This document shows positions 35,209-45,860 of a DNA stretch of 64,000 nucleotides, in pieces (the stretch's first letter is position 1; every line of letters begins with the position of its first letter). The position numbers were made by a program, and so were the translations under genes. Under the pieces are notes generated by a model. That model saw only the letters and a list, made by a program, of their open reading frames with translations, was not told where the DNA came from and did not search any database. The DNA is taken from assembly GCA_012837935.1 (NCBI GenBank), contig DUQG01000032.1, forward strand, positions 36,527 through 100,526, written 5' to 3'. The DNA is from Bacteroidales bacterium. GTDB lineage: Bacteria; Bacteroidota; Bacteroidia; Bacteroidales; Paludibacteraceae.

Positions 35209-36108
35209 ATGAAAGGGAAAATTTTACTTGCTATCTATTTGTTGGTTTTTTCTGTGGGATTTGTATCGGCACAGGAGCTGAAATGCAACTTGCAGATAAA
35301 TTCCGATAAAATTCAAGGAACGAATAAATCGGTTTTTAATACACTTCAAACAGCCGCTTCGGAATTTATGAATAATCGGAAGTGGACTGATTTGGTTTAC
35401 GAGGAAAACGAACGGATAGAGTGCAATATTAATATCATCATCAATTCGGTAGATGGAAATAACTTTTCTGCCGAAATGCTTGTACAATCGCGTCGTCCGG
35501 TTTTTAACTCTACCTACACAACTACTCTTCTGAACCATAGAGATAAAAAATTTGATTTTTCTTACACAGAGTTTGAGACTTTGGAGTTTAATGAGAATAA
35601 CTTAAATTCAAATCTTACGGCGGTGTTGGCGTTTTATGCCTATTTAATTATCGGCTATGATATGGATAGCTTTTCTCGTTTGGGTGGAACGCCTTATTTT
35701 AGAGCAGCCGAAAATATCGCTTCACTGGCTCAAAGTACCGATTGGCCCGGGTGGCGAAGTATTGAAAAAGATTGGAACAGATACACGGTTATCAATAATA
35801 TAATGGATGAGGCGTTTAAGAAATACCGTGAATATTTCTACGAATATCATCGTCTGGGTTTAGACGAGATGTCAATCAATGCCACCAACGGACGTGCAAG
35901 AATAGCCGGAGGAATGGAAGTGCTGCGTGAAGCTTATCGTGCAAGACCGATGTCGGTGTTGATTGCGCTTTTCTTAGACGCCAAAAACGATGAAATTATC
36001 AATATTTTCAAACAAGGAACTTCCGAAGAGAAAACAAAGGTTATTGATATTCTTACTACCGTGAACCCTTCGCAAGCCAACCGATACGAACAAATCAATC
36101 GGAAGTAA
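35209..36108 (+). CDS. porD: DUF4835 protein, T9SS component PorD
   Basis: The 299-residue protein has a signal peptide (ILLAIYLLVFSVGFVSAQ). The family features are VNSDKIQG-like (LQINSDKIQGTNKSVFNTLQTAASEFMNNRKWT), AVLAFYAYLIIGYDMDSFS, GGTPYF and PRP-like AYRARPMSVLI near the end. As I recall, DUF4835 proteins are now named PorD and act with the outer-membrane part of the type IX secretion system. The gene commonly precedes recN, as here. It is the only T9SS machinery gene in the window, alongside five probable T9SS cargoes. Confidence 0.85.
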   Translation: MKGKILLAIYLLVFSVGFVSAQELKCNLQINSDKIQGTNKSVFNTLQTAASEFMNNRKWTDLVYEENERIECNINIIINSVDGNNFSAEMLVQSRRPVFNSTYTTTLLNHRDKKFDFSYTEFETLEFNENNLNSNLTAVLAFYAYLIIGYDMDSFSRLGGTPYFRAAENIASLAQSTDWPGWRSIEKDWNRYTVINNIMDEAFKKYREYFYEYHRLGLDEMSINATNGRARIAGGMEVLREAYRARPMSVLIALFLDAKNDEIINIFKQGTSEEKTKVIDILTTVNPSQANRYEQINRK

Positions 36109-36150
36109 TTTTTGATTTTACATTTCTTTGGTGTTTTCCTTTCGGAATTA

Positions 36151-36158
36151 TATCTTTG
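36151..36158 (+). promoter_or_regulatory. recN promoter
   Basis: TATCTTTG forms a perfect -7 box and TTTG at 36127-36130 stands 20 bases upstream as a -33 element. It is the clearest two-part Bacteroidota promoter in the window. Confidence 0.78.
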
Positions 36159-36181
36159 CATAATAATTTCAAATCCGAAAA

Positions 36182-37834
36182 ATGCTACAATCACTAACGA
36201 TTTACAATTACGCTTTAATCAGTGAATTGCATATTGATTTTAAGGCAGGGATGTCTGTGCTTACAGGCGAAACCGGAGCCGGAAAGTCAATTATCATGGG
36301 TGCATTGTCGCTTGTGCAGGGACAGCGTGCGGATACGCGTGTGATTCGTGAAGGCGAGCAAAAAGCGGTGGTAGAGGCGGTTTTTGATTTGAAAAATTAC
36401 AATCTAAATTCATTTTTTGCCGAAAACGAACTCGATTACAGCGATTCGTGCATTATCCGACGTGAAGTAACGAGTAATAGCAAATCCCGTGCTTTTATCA
36501 ATGATACGCCCGTATCATTAAATCAACTTCGCGACCTAAGCAATCGCCTGATTGATATTCATTCGCAGCACGAAAATTTGCTGCTTTCCACAGAAAATTA
36601 TCAGTTGCAGTTGGTGGATGCAGTAGCTGAAAATAGTACTGAACTTACCGATTATCAAACTGCTTTTCAAGTTTGGAATCAAGCTAAATCTGAACTCAAT
36701 AAGCTAAAAAAAGAAGCGGAAAGACAAGCTGCTGATTTGGATTATTTGCAGTTTCAGTTGACACAACTTGAAGAAGCAAAGTTGCAGGAAGGTGAGCAGG
36801 CAGAACTGGAAAGTGAACAGGAAATGCTTAGCCATGTGGAAGAAATTAAAACCGAACTGCAAAGTGCGGATTATTTGCTGACCAACGATGAAACCAATGT
36901 GCTAAGAGCATTAAAAGACATTAGCAGTTCAATTCAGAAAATCAAATCTTATCTAACGCAAGGCGAAAGTTGGGTAGAGCGGTTGGAAACCGTTTTGATT
37001 GAATTGAAAGATATTTCTTACGATATTTCAAGTGTACAGAGTGAGTTGGAATTTAATCCCGAGCGATTGGAATTTGTGGATAATCGTTTGAGTTTACTCT
37101 ATTCCTTGCAGAAAAAATTCAAAGTGGAAACTGTAGAGGAACTGATTGAAATTCGCAACTCGTATCAAATGCAGTTAAATAGAATTGATAATTTTGATGA
37201 GGTGCTGCGTGAGGCTGAAAAGCAACTTGCTCAGGCAGAAAAACAGCTTCAAGAAAAGGCAAAAACGCTTTCCGAAACTCGTAAAAAAGCAAGTCCAATT
37301 ATCGAAAACTACTTAGTAGAACAACTTCATCTGCTTGGAATGCCGAATGTGAAATTTGTAGTTCATTTTAAAGATATAACCGATTTTACAGAAAGAGGAA
37401 CAGACGTGGTTGAGTTCCTATTTTCTGCAAATAAAAACCATTCAGTACAGCCTGTAGCAGAAATTGCATCCGGTGGTGAGATTTCACGCTTGATGCTGGC
37501 GATAAAATCCCTACTAATTAAAAAATCGGATTTACCAAGTATTGTTTTTGATGAGATAGATACTGGAGTTTCCGGAGAAATTGCCGGAAGAATGGCGGAA
37601 ATTATGCTGAAAATGAGTGAAAATACACAAGTAATCGCTATTACTCACTTACCCCAAATAGCCGCCAAAGCATCCTCTCACTTCCTAGTTTATAAAGACA
37701 ATTCCGGTAAATCCACCGAAACCTTTATCCGTCCACTTTCCCCCGAAGAACGTGTACAAGAACTCGCCGCTATGCTTAGCGGGAAAACAGTTACCGAAGC
37801 TGCGCTGATGAATGCGAGGGAGTTGTTGAAGTAG
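36182..37834 (+). CDS. recN: DNA repair protein RecN
   Basis: RecN is an SMC-like ATPase that gathers double-strand break ends. The 550-residue protein has the Walker A GETGAGKSI at 29-37, a QHENLLLS stretch, two long coiled-coil arms (about 155-215 and 290-380) around a short hinge, the ABC signature ASGGEISRLMLA near 430 and Walker B IVFDEIDTGVSG. Its own promoter lies 24 bases upstream. No LexA box was recognised. It ends convergently with thrS at a shared hairpin. Confidence 0.96.
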   Translation: MLQSLTIYNYALISELHIDFKAGMSVLTGETGAGKSIIMGALSLVQGQRADTRVIREGEQKAVVEAVFDLKNYNLNSFFAENELDYSDSCIIRREVTSNSKSRAFINDTPVSLNQLRDLSNRLIDIHSQHENLLLSTENYQLQLVDAVAENSTELTDYQTAFQVWNQAKSELNKLKKEAERQAADLDYLQFQLTQLEEAKLQEGEQAELESEQEMLSHVEEIKTELQSADYLLTNDETNVLRALKDISSSIQKIKSYLTQGESWVERLETVLIELKDISYDISSVQSELEFNPERLEFVDNRLSLLYSLQKKFKVETVEELIEIRNSYQMQLNRIDNFDEVLREAEKQLAQAEKQLQEKAKTLSETRKKASPIIENYLVEQLHLLGMPNVKFVVHFKDITDFTERGTDVVEFLFSANKNHSVQPVAEIASGGEISRLMLAIKSLLIKKSDLPSIVFDEIDTGVSGEIAGRMAEIMLKMSENTQVIAITHLPQIAAKASSHFLVYKDNSGKSTETFIRPLSPEERVQELAAMLSGKTVTEAALMNARELLK

Positions 37835-37915
37835 TTAATGCGTAGAATAACAAGCATATTCTTCGCAAAATCTGCGTAGAATAAACATGTTTTTATTCGC
37901 ATTTTCCACCAAATA

Positions 37916-37944
37916 AAAAAGACTACCCTTTCGAGTAGTCTTTT
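37916..37944. terminator. Bidirectional terminator between recN and thrS
   Basis: AAAAAGACTAC pairs with GTAGTCTTTT around a short loop, with A residues on one side and T residues on the other. It can serve both converging genes. Confidence 0.85.
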
Positions 37945-37966
37945 CTATTTGATTAGCTGACGTTAA

Positions 37967-39916
37967 TTAAAATGTCATTGCTTCTTTCATTATTCGCTCA
38001 ACTTCTTGATTGATGGAGTTTGCGAAATCATCTACGCTTTGAGTGAATTGATCGCCGCCACCTTGTTTGCGAACGGAAACTTCGCCGTTTTCGGCTTCTT
38101 TTTCGCCTACGATTAGCATATACGGGATACGTTTTAATTCGTTATCGCGAATTTTACGACCTACTTTTTCGTTGCGGTCGTCCACGCTTACACGGATTTC
38201 TTGTGCATCTAGTTTTTTAGCTACTTCGTTGGCGTAATCGTTGAATTTTTCACTTACAGGCAAAATAACTGCTTGCTCAGGAGTAAGCCAAAGTGGGAAT
38301 TTACCTGCGGTGTGCTCAATCAATACAGCCACGAAACGCTCCATCGAACCAAACGGTGCACGGTGAATCATAACCGGACGGTGTTTTTGGTTGTCTTCGC
38401 CTGTATATTCCAGTTCAAAACGCTCCGGCAGACTGTAATCCACCTGAATAGTTCCAAGTTGCCATTTTCGACCAATTGCATCACGTACCATAAAGTCCAG
38501 TTTCGGACCGTAGAATGCAGCTTCACCAAGCTCTACAACAGCTTTTACGCCTTTTTCTTCACAAGCTTCCACGATGGCTTTTTCCGCTTTTTCCCAGTTT
38601 TCGTCGCTACCGATATATTTTTCTTTGTTATTCGGGTCACGCAGTGAAATTTGAACTTCTACATTGCTGAAATCCAGCGCTTTGAAAATAATATGAATAA
38701 TATCCATTACTTTCAAAAATTCGCTTTTTACTTGGTCAGGACGGCAGAAAATATGCGCATCATCTTGCGTAAACGAACGAACACGTGTAAGACCGTGCAA
38801 CTCGCCGCTTTGCTCGTAACGATACACCGTTCCGAATTCCGCCATACGTACCGGAAGATCTTTGTACGAACGAGGTTTAAATTTGTAAATTTCGCAATGG
38901 TGCGGACAGTTCATCGGTTTTAGCAAATACTCTTCGCCTTCTTCCGGCGTGTGAATCGGCTGGAATGAATCTTTGCCGTATTTTGCATAGTGACCGGAAG
39001 TTACGTAAAGCAGCTTATTTCCGATATGCGGAGTAATTACTTGCTCGTATTGATATTTTTTCTGAATTCTTTTCAAGAAATCTTCTAAACGCAAACGAAG
39101 TGCCGTACCTTTTGGAAGCCATAATGGCAAACCTTTTCCTACGGTTTCAGAGAACATAAATAGTTCCAGTTCTTTGCCGATTTTGCGGTGATCACGTTTT
39201 TTTGCCTCTTCCAGCATAACCAAATACTCATCCAGCATTTTTTTCTTAGGGAATGTAATTCCGTAGATACGAGTAAGTTGTTTGCGAGTTTCATCACCAC
39301 GCCAGTAAGCACCTGCTACGCTAAGTATTTTGATGGCTTTGATTTCGCCGGTATTTGTTAAGTGTGGTCCGCGACAAAGGTCGGTAAAGTTACCTTGCGT
39401 ATATAATGTAATGGTTCCATCTTCCAATTCAGAAATAAGTTCTGTTTTGTATTCGTCGCCTTTTTCTTCAAAAAGTTTCAGTGCATCGGCTTTGGAAATA
39501 TCTTGACGTACAATGGCTTCTTTGCGTGCAGCCAGCTCTATCATTTTTTTCTCAATGGTAACCAAGTCGCTTTCTTTGATAACTGCTGTTCCGGGATCTA
39601 CGTCGTAGTAAAAGCCGTTTTCAATAGCCGGTCCGATACCGAATTTAATTCCGGGATAAAGTTCTTGCAGCGCTTCTGCCATCAAGTGAGCCGAACTGTG
39701 CCAATAAGCGTGTTTACCTTCTTCATCATCCCACTTATAGAGAACGATTGACGCATCGCTATTAATCGGACGGGAAAGATCCCATGTTTCGCCATTTACA
39801 CCAATGGATAATACCTCTTGTGCAAGCCTCGAACTGATACTCTCGGCAATTTCGTGTCCGGTAACACCGGAATTGTACTGACGGACATTTCCGTCGGGGA
39901 ATGTAATGTTAATCAT
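37967..39916 (-). CDS. thrS: Threonine-tRNA ligase
   Basis: The 649-residue enzyme charges tRNA-Thr and edits Ser-tRNA-Thr. It has the N-terminal TGS domain ([17 protein letters not shown]), the editing domain with the [11 protein letters not shown] zinc/His motif, and the class II catalytic core ([53 protein letters not shown]). A C-terminal anticodon-binding domain follows ([16 protein letters not shown]). A -7 box lies at 39955-39962. In many Bacteroidota thrS leads into infC-rpmI-rplT; here it ends convergently with recN, so that linkage is lost. Confidence 0.97.
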   Translation of the reverse strand: MINITFPDGNVRQYNSGVTGHEIAESISSRLAQEVLSIGVNGETWDLSRPINSDASIVLYKWDDEEGKHAYWHSSAHLMAEALQELYPGIKFGIGPAIENGFYYDVDPGTAVIKESDLVTIEKKMIELAARKEAIVRQDISKADALKLFEEKGDEYKTELISELEDGTITLYTQGNFTDLCRGPHLTNTGEIKAIKILSVAGAYWRGDETRKQLTRIYGITFPKKKMLDEYLVMLEEAKKRDHRKIGKELELFMFSETVGKGLPLWLPKGTALRLRLEDFLKRIQKKYQYEQVITPHIGNKLLYVTSGHYAKYGKDSFQPIHTPEEGEEYLLKPMNCPHHCEIYKFKPRSYKDLPVRMAEFGTVYRYEQSGELHGLTRVRSFTQDDAHIFCRPDQVKSEFLKVMDIIHIIFKALDFSNVEVQISLRDPNNKEKYIGSDENWEKAEKAIVEACEEKGVKAVVELGEAAFYGPKLDFMVRDAIGRKWQLGTIQVDYSLPERFELEYTGEDNQKHRPVMIHRAPFGSMERFVAVLIEHTAGKFPLWLTPEQAVILPVSEKFNDYANEVAKKLDAQEIRVSVDDRNEKVGRKIRDNELKRIPYMLIVGEKEAENGEVSVRKQGGGDQFTQSVDDFANSINQEVERIMKEAMTF

Positions 39917-39954
39917 ATTTTTTACCTTACAAATGGTTTTTAAAAAATTAACTG

Positions 39955-39962
39955 CAAAGATA
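39955..39962 (-). promoter_or_regulatory. thrS promoter -7 box
   Basis: The minus strand reads TATCTTTG, a perfect TAnnTTTG, about 39 bases before the thrS start. Confidence 0.7.
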
Positions 39963-40169
39963 ACAAGAAAACTTGGAAAAAATGTCTGAATTATGATTTT
40001 GTTTGATTTTGGTGATATGTTAGAACACAGATAACACAGTCTTAATAGATATCGGGAAAAGATTAATGCAGGTTATGTGTTTTGCCTAAACTTGTAGAGG
40101 CGTCGATAATATGGTGTCTCTACGATATGGTGTTTTTACGGTTTGTTGAAACATTAAAACGTTAAAAAA

Positions 40170-40208
40170 CAAATGGCACTACCCGAAATTCCGAATAGTG
40201 CCATTTTT
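40170..40208 (-). terminator. Terminator of the rimP-nusA-infB operon
   Basis: Read on the minus strand, AAATGGCACTA pairs with TAGTGCCATTT and is followed by GTTTTTT. It lies 23 bases beyond the infB stop. Confidence 0.88.
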
Positions 40209-40230
40209 CAAAAAATATTATTTTCTTTAT

Positions 40231-43092
40231 CTAATCAAGAGTTTGTTTAACTTCAATCTCTTCGAAGGTTTCAACCATATCACCGACTTTAATGTCGTTG
40301 TAGTTTTTGATGCTAAGACCACACTCGAAGTTTGTTCCTACCTCTTTTACGTCTTCTTTGTAACGTTTTAAGGAATCTAGTTCTCCGGTGAAAATTACAA
40401 TTCCATCGCGGATAAGTCGTAGTTTATTATTGCGCGTTACTTTTCCTTCTCTTACGATACAACCGGCAATTGTTCCCACTTTAGAAATTTTGAAAGTTTC
40501 AAGCACTTCGATGGTGGCGGTAACTTCTTCCTTGATTTCCGGAGAAAGCATACCTTCCATAGCTGATTTCACTTCCTCGATAGCATCATAAATAATTGAG
40601 TACAAGCGGATATCGATTTCTTCGTGTTCAGCCATTTTGCGAGCAGATACGGTCGGACGAACTTGGAAACCAACAATAATTGCATTGGATGCGGCTGCAA
40701 GCATCACGTCTGAGTCGGAAATAGCACCTACGGCTTTGTGAATCACGTTTACCTGAATGTTTTCAGTAGAAAGTTTCAGTAAAGAGTCTGCAAGTGCCTC
40801 GATAGAGCCGTCCACGTCACCTTTAACAATGATATTCAACTCTTGGAAATCGCCTAAAGCAATACGGCGTCCCAATTCATCCAAAGTAAAGTGTTTCCTT
40901 GTTCGGATGCTTTGCTCGCGTTGTAGTTGCTCGCGTCTATTGGTAATCTCTTTGGCTTCTTGCTCGGTTTCTACCACGTTGAAAGTATCGCCGGCTTGTG
41001 GTGCACCATCCAGTCCCAGTATTAGCACAGGTTCCGATGGTTTGGCTTCTTCGATTCGTTGATTTCTTTCGTTAAACATGGCTTTAATTTTACCATGATA
41101 GGTTCCGGCAAGCACGATATCGCCTTGTTTAAGCGTTCCGTTTTCTACCAGCACAGTTGCCACATATCCACGTCCTTTATCCAATGAAGATTCAATGATA
41201 GAACCTGTTGCACGGCGATTTGGATTTGCTTTAAGTTCCAGAAGTTCAGCCTCTAATAGAACTTTTTCCAGTAATTCTTTCACACCCAATCCTTTTTTTG
41301 CAGAAATATCTTGCGATTGGTATTTTCCTCCCCAATCTTCTACCAGATAGTTCATGGTAGCAAGAGTTTCTTTAATTTTCTCCGGATTTGCAGTAGGTTT
41401 ATCAATTTTATTAATTGCAAATACAATCGGCACATTAGCTGCTGTTGCGTGGTTGATAGCCTCTTTTGTTTGAGGCATCACGTTGTCATCGGCTGCTACA
41501 ATAATAATAGCAATGTCCGTTACTTTCGCACCACGTGCACGCATCGCTGTAAATGCCTCGTGTCCCGGTGTATCTAAGAATGTAATGCGTTGTCCGTTAT
41601 CAAGCTTCACATTATAAGCACCAATGTGCTGTGTAATTCCTCCGGCTTCTCCGGCAATCACATTAGCACTACGGATATAGTCAAGCAAAGAAGTTTTACC
41701 GTGGTCCACGTGTCCCATTACGGTAACAATTGGTGCTCTCGGTTCCAAATCTTCTTCTTTGTCTTTTTCTTCAGCAAGGGCTTCAATTACATCGTGGCTT
41801 ACATATTCGGTTTTAAATCCAAATTCATCTGCTACAATGTTAATGGTTTCAGCATCAAGGCGTTGGTTGATAGATACCATCATACCGATTGCCATACAAG
41901 TACCTATAACTTCGTTAACAGACACATCCATCATCGTAGCCAATTCACTTACGGTTACGAATTCGGTTAGTTTTAGTGTTCGCTCTTCTTTTCTTTCTAG
42001 AATTTCTTGTTCTTGCTCTTGCAGTCTTGCAGTTTCACGTTTGTCTCTACGATATTTGGCTGCTTTGCCTCGTTTGTTTTTTGAACCTGAAAGTCTAGCT
42101 AGAGTCTCTTTTATTTGCTTTTGAACATCTTCTTCACTTACAACCGTTTTAATCGGTTTTTTGAAGCTTTCTTTTCTGCCACCTTTTTTACCTTCACTAA
42201 AGTTGTCCGGTTTAGATAAATCAACCTTCTGCTTATTAATTCGTTTGCGTTTTCCGCCTTCCTTTACAATTTCATCATCACCACCTTTTCTGCTTCTGGC
42301 AGTTGCAACAGATTTGTTTCTCTCTTCACGCTCTTTACGTTTTTGTTCTCTAGATTTGGATTTAGGACGAGTGCTTTGGTTGATGCTATCTAGGTCAATA
42401 GAGCCTAGTATCACCGGTTTGGAAGTAAGCTTTGGTTTGCCAATGCGGAAAATTTCCTCTTCATCATCGTCGTCATCCTCGTCTTCTATTATGGGTTTGG
42501 GTTGAGCTTTGGGTGCGGCAGTTTTAGGTTTATGCTTCGCTGTTTCCTTTTTCGAAGATTTTTCTTGCTTTTCCTCTGCTGCTTTTTTGGGAGCTTCAGT
42601 TTTTGTTTCTGTTTTTGGCGCTATTACCTCTTCCACTTTTGTAGCTTTAGGCGTTTCTGTAGTTACTTCTTTCGTTTCAGGCGTTTTAATAGCCTTTTCT
42701 TTTGCTTCCTTAGCAGGTTTTTCTTTAGCCTTAGCGGGTTTAGCTTTTTTATCCAAGTCAATATGTCCAACTTCTTTAATTGCAGGGCGTAAATCACTGC
42801 TAACTGTTGCCTTGATAACTTCTTCTTTGGGCTCAGGTTTTTTCTTCTGATACCCTTCAATGGCAACAGTCTCCATCTTTTCCTTTGATTGGCGCTCTTG
42901 ACTCAAACGCTCCGATTCTAATTTCAAAGCCATATCTTTATTGAACTCTTTGGCTAATAATAGATATTCTTCATTTGTAATTTTGAAATTAATATCGGCA
43001 GGAACATCATGTCCCTTTTTTGCTAGGAAATCTACAGCTGTAGATAACCCCACATTTAAATCTTTGATAGCTTTGTTTAATCTAATAGACAT
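40231..43092 (-). CDS. infB: Translation initiation factor IF-2
   Basis: IF-2 is the GTPase that brings fMet-tRNA to the 30S subunit and promotes subunit joining. The 953-residue protein has an N-terminal IF2_N domain ([31 protein letters not shown]) and a long Lys/Glu/Pro-rich low-complexity linker to about residue 330. The GTPase domain follows, with G1 GHVDHGKTS near 455, DTPGHEAF and NKIDKP, then the beta-barrel and C-terminal tRNA-binding domains. An acidic [10 protein letters not shown] run lies at about 205. It is the last gene of the rimP-nusA-infB operon, 65 bases after nusA. Confidence 0.97.
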   Translation of the reverse strand: MSIRLNKAIKDLNVGLSTAVDFLAKKGHDVPADINFKITNEEYLLLAKEFNKDMALKLESERLSQERQSKEKMETVAIEGYQKKKPEPKEEVIKATVSSDLRPAIKEVGHIDLDKKAKPAKAKEKPAKEAKEKAIKTPETKEVTTETPKATKVEEVIAPKTETKTEAPKKAAEEKQEKSSKKETAKHKPKTAAPKAQPKPIIEDEDDDDDEEEIFRIGKPKLTSKPVILGSIDLDSINQSTRPKSKSREQKRKEREERNKSVATARSRKGGDDEIVKEGGKRKRINKQKVDLSKPDNFSEGKKGGRKESFKKPIKTVVSEEDVQKQIKETLARLSGSKNKRGKAAKYRRDKRETARLQEQEQEILERKEERTLKLTEFVTVSELATMMDVSVNEVIGTCMAIGMMVSINQRLDAETINIVADEFGFKTEYVSHDVIEALAEEKDKEEDLEPRAPIVTVMGHVDHGKTSLLDYIRSANVIAGEAGGITQHIGAYNVKLDNGQRITFLDTPGHEAFTAMRARGAKVTDIAIIIVAADDNVMPQTKEAINHATAANVPIVFAINKIDKPTANPEKIKETLATMNYLVEDWGGKYQSQDISAKKGLGVKELLEKVLLEAELLELKANPNRRATGSIIESSLDKGRGYVATVLVENGTLKQGDIVLAGTYHGKIKAMFNERNQRIEEAKPSEPVLILGLDGAPQAGDTFNVVETEQEAKEITNRREQLQREQSIRTRKHFTLDELGRRIALGDFQELNIIVKGDVDGSIEALADSLLKLSTENIQVNVIHKAVGAISDSDVMLAAASNAIIVGFQVRPTVSARKMAEHEEIDIRLYSIIYDAIEEVKSAMEGMLSPEIKEEVTATIEVLETFKISKVGTIAGCIVREGKVTRNNKLRLIRDGIVIFTGELDSLKRYKEDVKEVGTNFECGLSIKNYNDIKVGDMVETFEEIEVKQTLD

Positions 43093-43157
43093 ATTATATA
43101 TTTACGGTGTTTTTTATTAAAATGTTGGTTTTTGTGTTTTGAGAAATTTGACTTGTA

Positions 43158-44441
43158 CTATTCTTCGTTTTCTTCAATCTCATCTTCCTCTTCTTCAAAT
43201 TCTGCATTCAAAATCGCCAATACCTCATCAATTGTTTCTTCTTCCAAATCGGTGCGACGTAACAAATCTTCACGAGGAACGGCAAGTACACTCTTAGCTG
43301 TGTCGTAGCCAATTTTCTTCAAAGTGTCAATTACCCACTGATCGATTTCATCAGCAAATTCGTCCAGATAAATATCTTCTTCGTGCTCACTCTCATCTAT
43401 ATCTCGATACACATCCAGCGTATAGCCTGTTAGCATACTCGCAAGTTTGATGTTTAATCCACCTTTACCGATGGCTTGTGATACTTCCTCCGGCTTTAGA
43501 TAGACATCTGCTTTTTTTTCTTCTTCGTTTAGTCGAATAGAAGTGATTTTTGCAGGGCTTAAAGCACGGGCAATAAACAGGCTGATATTACTTGTATAGT
43601 TAATTACGTCGATGTTTTCATTGCGCAGCTCACGTACAATTCCGTGAATACGAGAACCTTTCACACCCACGCAAGCACCTACCGGGTCGATGCGGTCGTC
43701 ATAAGATTCAACAGCTACTTTGGCTCTTTCACCCGGAATTCGAGCTATCTTTTTGATAGTTATCAGTCCGTCATGAATTTCCGGAACTTCCAATTCGAAC
43801 AGTCTTTCCAAAAACACTGGTGATGTGCGAGAAAGAATAATTTTCGGGTTGTTGTTTTTATTATCAACCATCGCTACTACTGCTCTTACGGTTTCGCCTT
43901 TGCGGTAAAAATCGGAAGGAATTTGCTCTGATTTTGGCAGATAAAGTTCGTTTCCTTCTTCATCCATCAGCAGCATCTCTTTTTTCCAAATTTGATACAA
44001 TTCGGCGTTGACAATTTCACCAACTTTTTCGCTGTAGTTGATGTATAGATTTTGTTTTTCCAGCTCTAATATTTTAGAAGCCAATGTTTGACGAAGTGTA
44101 AGGATAGCACGACGACCGAATGATGAAAACTCCACCATGTCGGTAACCTCCTCGCCGATTTCGTAATCATCAGCAATTTTCTGAGCCTCAGAAAGTGTTA
44201 TCTCCAAATTTTCATTCTCGATTTCATCATCAGGTACTACCACGCGGTTGCGGTAAATCTCAAAGTCACCTTTGTCGGGGTTGATAATTACGTCAAAATT
44301 CTCATCACTACCAAAAGTCTTTGCAATCACATTGCGGAAGGATTCTTCCATTACGCTGATCAAAGTACTTCGGTCTATGTTTTTAGTTTCTTTGAAGTCT
44401 GAAAATGTATCAATTAAATTGATGTGCTCTTTTTTAGCCAT
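43158..44441 (-). CDS. nusA: Transcription termination/antitermination factor NusA
   Basis: NusA binds RNA polymerase and nascent RNA to control pausing, termination and antitermination. The 427-residue protein has the N-terminal polymerase-binding domain, an S1 domain (EKVGEIVNAELYQIWKKEMLL), and KH domains (GACVGVKGSRIHGIVRELRNENIDV and AIGKGGLNIKLASMLTGY). It ends in an acidic tail (EFEEEEDEIEENEE) in place of long AR repeats. It starts five bases after rimP and is in the standard rimP-nusA-infB order. Confidence 0.97.
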   Translation of the reverse strand: MAKKEHINLIDTFSDFKETKNIDRSTLISVMEESFRNVIAKTFGSDENFDVIINPDKGDFEIYRNRVVVPDDEIENENLEITLSEAQKIADDYEIGEEVTDMVEFSSFGRRAILTLRQTLASKILELEKQNLYINYSEKVGEIVNAELYQIWKKEMLLMDEEGNELYLPKSEQIPSDFYRKGETVRAVVAMVDNKNNNPKIILSRTSPVFLERLFELEVPEIHDGLITIKKIARIPGERAKVAVESYDDRIDPVGACVGVKGSRIHGIVRELRNENIDVINYTSNISLFIARALSPAKITSIRLNEEEKKADVYLKPEEVSQAIGKGGLNIKLASMLTGYTLDVYRDIDESEHEEDIYLDEFADEIDQWVIDTLKKIGYDTAKSVLAVPREDLLRRTDLEEETIDEVLAILNAEFEEEEDEIEENEE

Positions 44442-44446
44442 GATTG

Positions 44447-44914
44447 TTATTTGAATCTGATAATATATTTAGTTGTTTTAATATTCTGAAATAGTATTTC
44501 GGTATCTTCAGTAACCGTGATTTTGCGTTTTGCACCTTCTGGTTTCACCTGTTTTTCTTGTTGTAAAATGATTTTTTCCAAATCGAAACCTTGTAAAATT
44601 CCAACGAGCTTTTTGCCGTCTTTTGTCATTACTTCTACCTCGTTGCCGATATTTTTCTCGTACTGTTTTAGCACTTTAAAAGGTGAAGTAAGTCCTGCCG
44701 ATGAAACTTCCAGTTCGTAATCTTCTACGTCGCGGTTAAGTTTTTGTTCAATGGCACGAGTCAATTCTATGCAAAAATCAAGCGAAACGCCGTCAAAGTG
44801 GTCAACTTCCACGGTAATATGGTTGTTTGTGCCGACTTTGGTGTCAACCAAATAATAATCTGTGTCCGCAATGTATGCTTCTACTATTTCTGAAACAGTT
44901 TCTTTTAGTATCAT
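44447..44914 (-). CDS. rimP: Ribosome maturation factor RimP
   Basis: RimP aids assembly of the 30S subunit. The 155-residue protein has the N-terminal domain (VEAYIADTDYYLVDTKVGTNNHITVEVDHFDGVSLDFCIELTRAIEQKL), the SSAGLTSPFKVLKQYEKNIG junction, and a C-terminal Sm-like barrel. It is the first gene of the operon, with a -7 box 63 bases upstream on the minus strand. Confidence 0.96.
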   Translation of the reverse strand: MILKETVSEIVEAYIADTDYYLVDTKVGTNNHITVEVDHFDGVSLDFCIELTRAIEQKLNRDVEDYELEVSSAGLTSPFKVLKQYEKNIGNEVEVMTKDGKKLVGILQGFDLEKIILQQEKQVKPEGAKRKITVTEDTEILFQNIKTTKYIIRFK

Positions 44915-44976
44915 ATCGCTATTTTACAACAAAGAAGGGGACTGATTGTCCCCCTCCACTTTCTCCTAATGCGCCG

Positions 44977-44984
44977 CAAAAATA
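44977..44984 (-). promoter_or_regulatory. rimP-nusA-infB operon -7 box
   Basis: The minus strand reads TATTTTTG, a perfect TAnnTTTG, upstream of rimP. Confidence 0.65.
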
Positions 44985-45068
44985 CGAATAATTTTTTAAT
45001 CTACAATGAATTATGATATAAATATTGAAAATATTCTGAATAAACATTGATTTTTCATGTAATTTTCA

Positions 45069-45076
45069 TAATTTTG
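45069..45076 (+). promoter_or_regulatory. yebC operon -7 box
   Basis: TAATTTTG matches TAnnTTTG, 33 bases before the yebC ATG. Confidence 0.68.
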
Positions 45077-45108
45077 CAGTCCGAAAACGAAATATATTAC
45101 ATTTTAAC

Positions 45109-45828
45109 ATGGGAAGAGCATTTGAATATAGAAAAGCTACTAAATTAAAACGCTGGGGTAATATGGCTCGCGTTTTTACGAAATTAGGAAAACAAATAAC
45201 CATTGCAGTAAGGGACGGTGGTCCTGATGCAGATACGAATCCTCGTTTGCGTGTGCTAGTTCAGCAGGCTAAAAAGGAAAATATGCCGAAAGAAAACGTG
45301 GAACGTGCCATCAAAAAAGCATCCTCACGTGAAGAGTCCGATTACAAAGAAATGGTGTACGAAGGTTACGGTCCTCACGGTATCGCTATTGTTGTTGAAA
45401 CTGCCACGGACAACCCAACCCGTACGGTAGGAAATATCAGAAGTTATTTTAACAAACACGGTGGTTCATTGGGTACTACAGGTTCGCTTGAGTTTCTTTT
45501 TGATCGCAAATGTGTGTTTCATGTAGTGAAAAAAGACAATGTGGAACTTGAAGAGCTAGAGTTGGATTTGATTGATTTTGGTGTGGATGAATTGGTGGAA
45601 GATGAAGGCGAAATCGTGCTGTATGGTGAATTTACCTCATATTCTGCTATTCAGAAGTATTTGGAAGAAAACGGTTTTGAAATTACTACAGCAGAATTTG
45701 AGCGTATTCCTAATGACTTTAAGTCTGTTACCGAAGAACAACGCACTTTGGTCAACAAACTTCTGGACAAAATAGAGGAAGATGACGATGTGCAAAACGT
45801 TTTCCACAATATGGAAGAAGAAGCATAA
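45109..45828 (+). CDS. yebC: YebC/PmpR-family translation or transcription factor
   Basis: The 239-residue protein is a full-length member of the YebC/TACO1 family (MGRAFEYRKATKLKRWGNMARVFTKLGKQI, DADTNPRLRVLVQQAKKENMPKENVERAI, YEGYGPHGIAIVVE, GGSLGTTGSLEFLFDRK). Family members were first described as transcription regulators; several are now linked to translation of proline-rich stretches. It has its own promoter and is followed at 32, 19 and 34 bases by three genes on the same strand, so it probably heads an operon. Confidence 0.95.
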   Translation: MGRAFEYRKATKLKRWGNMARVFTKLGKQITIAVRDGGPDADTNPRLRVLVQQAKKENMPKENVERAIKKASSREESDYKEMVYEGYGPHGIAIVVETATDNPTRTVGNIRSYFNKHGGSLGTTGSLEFLFDRKCVFHVVKKDNVELEELELDLIDFGVDELVEDEGEIVLYGEFTSYSAIQKYLEENGFEITTAEFERIPNDFKSVTEEQRTLVNKLLDKIEEDDDVQNVFHNMEEEA

Positions 45829-45860
45829 ATGTTAAAAAGAGAAGAAAAGTTGAAAGAAAA

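Larger units (their letters stand above)
39917..40230. other. 314-base gap between thrS and infB
   Basis: It holds the thrS promoter, an AACACAGATAACACAG stretch of the kind often scattered in these genomes, a decayed AGAGACG-type palindrome near 40099-40128 and the infB terminator. No T-box or other riboswitch was recognised before thrS. Confidence 0.55.

Noticed and set aside
39917-40000. T-box upstream of thrS
   Set aside because: No specifier loop or T-box bulge sequence; T-boxes are not typical of this phylum.
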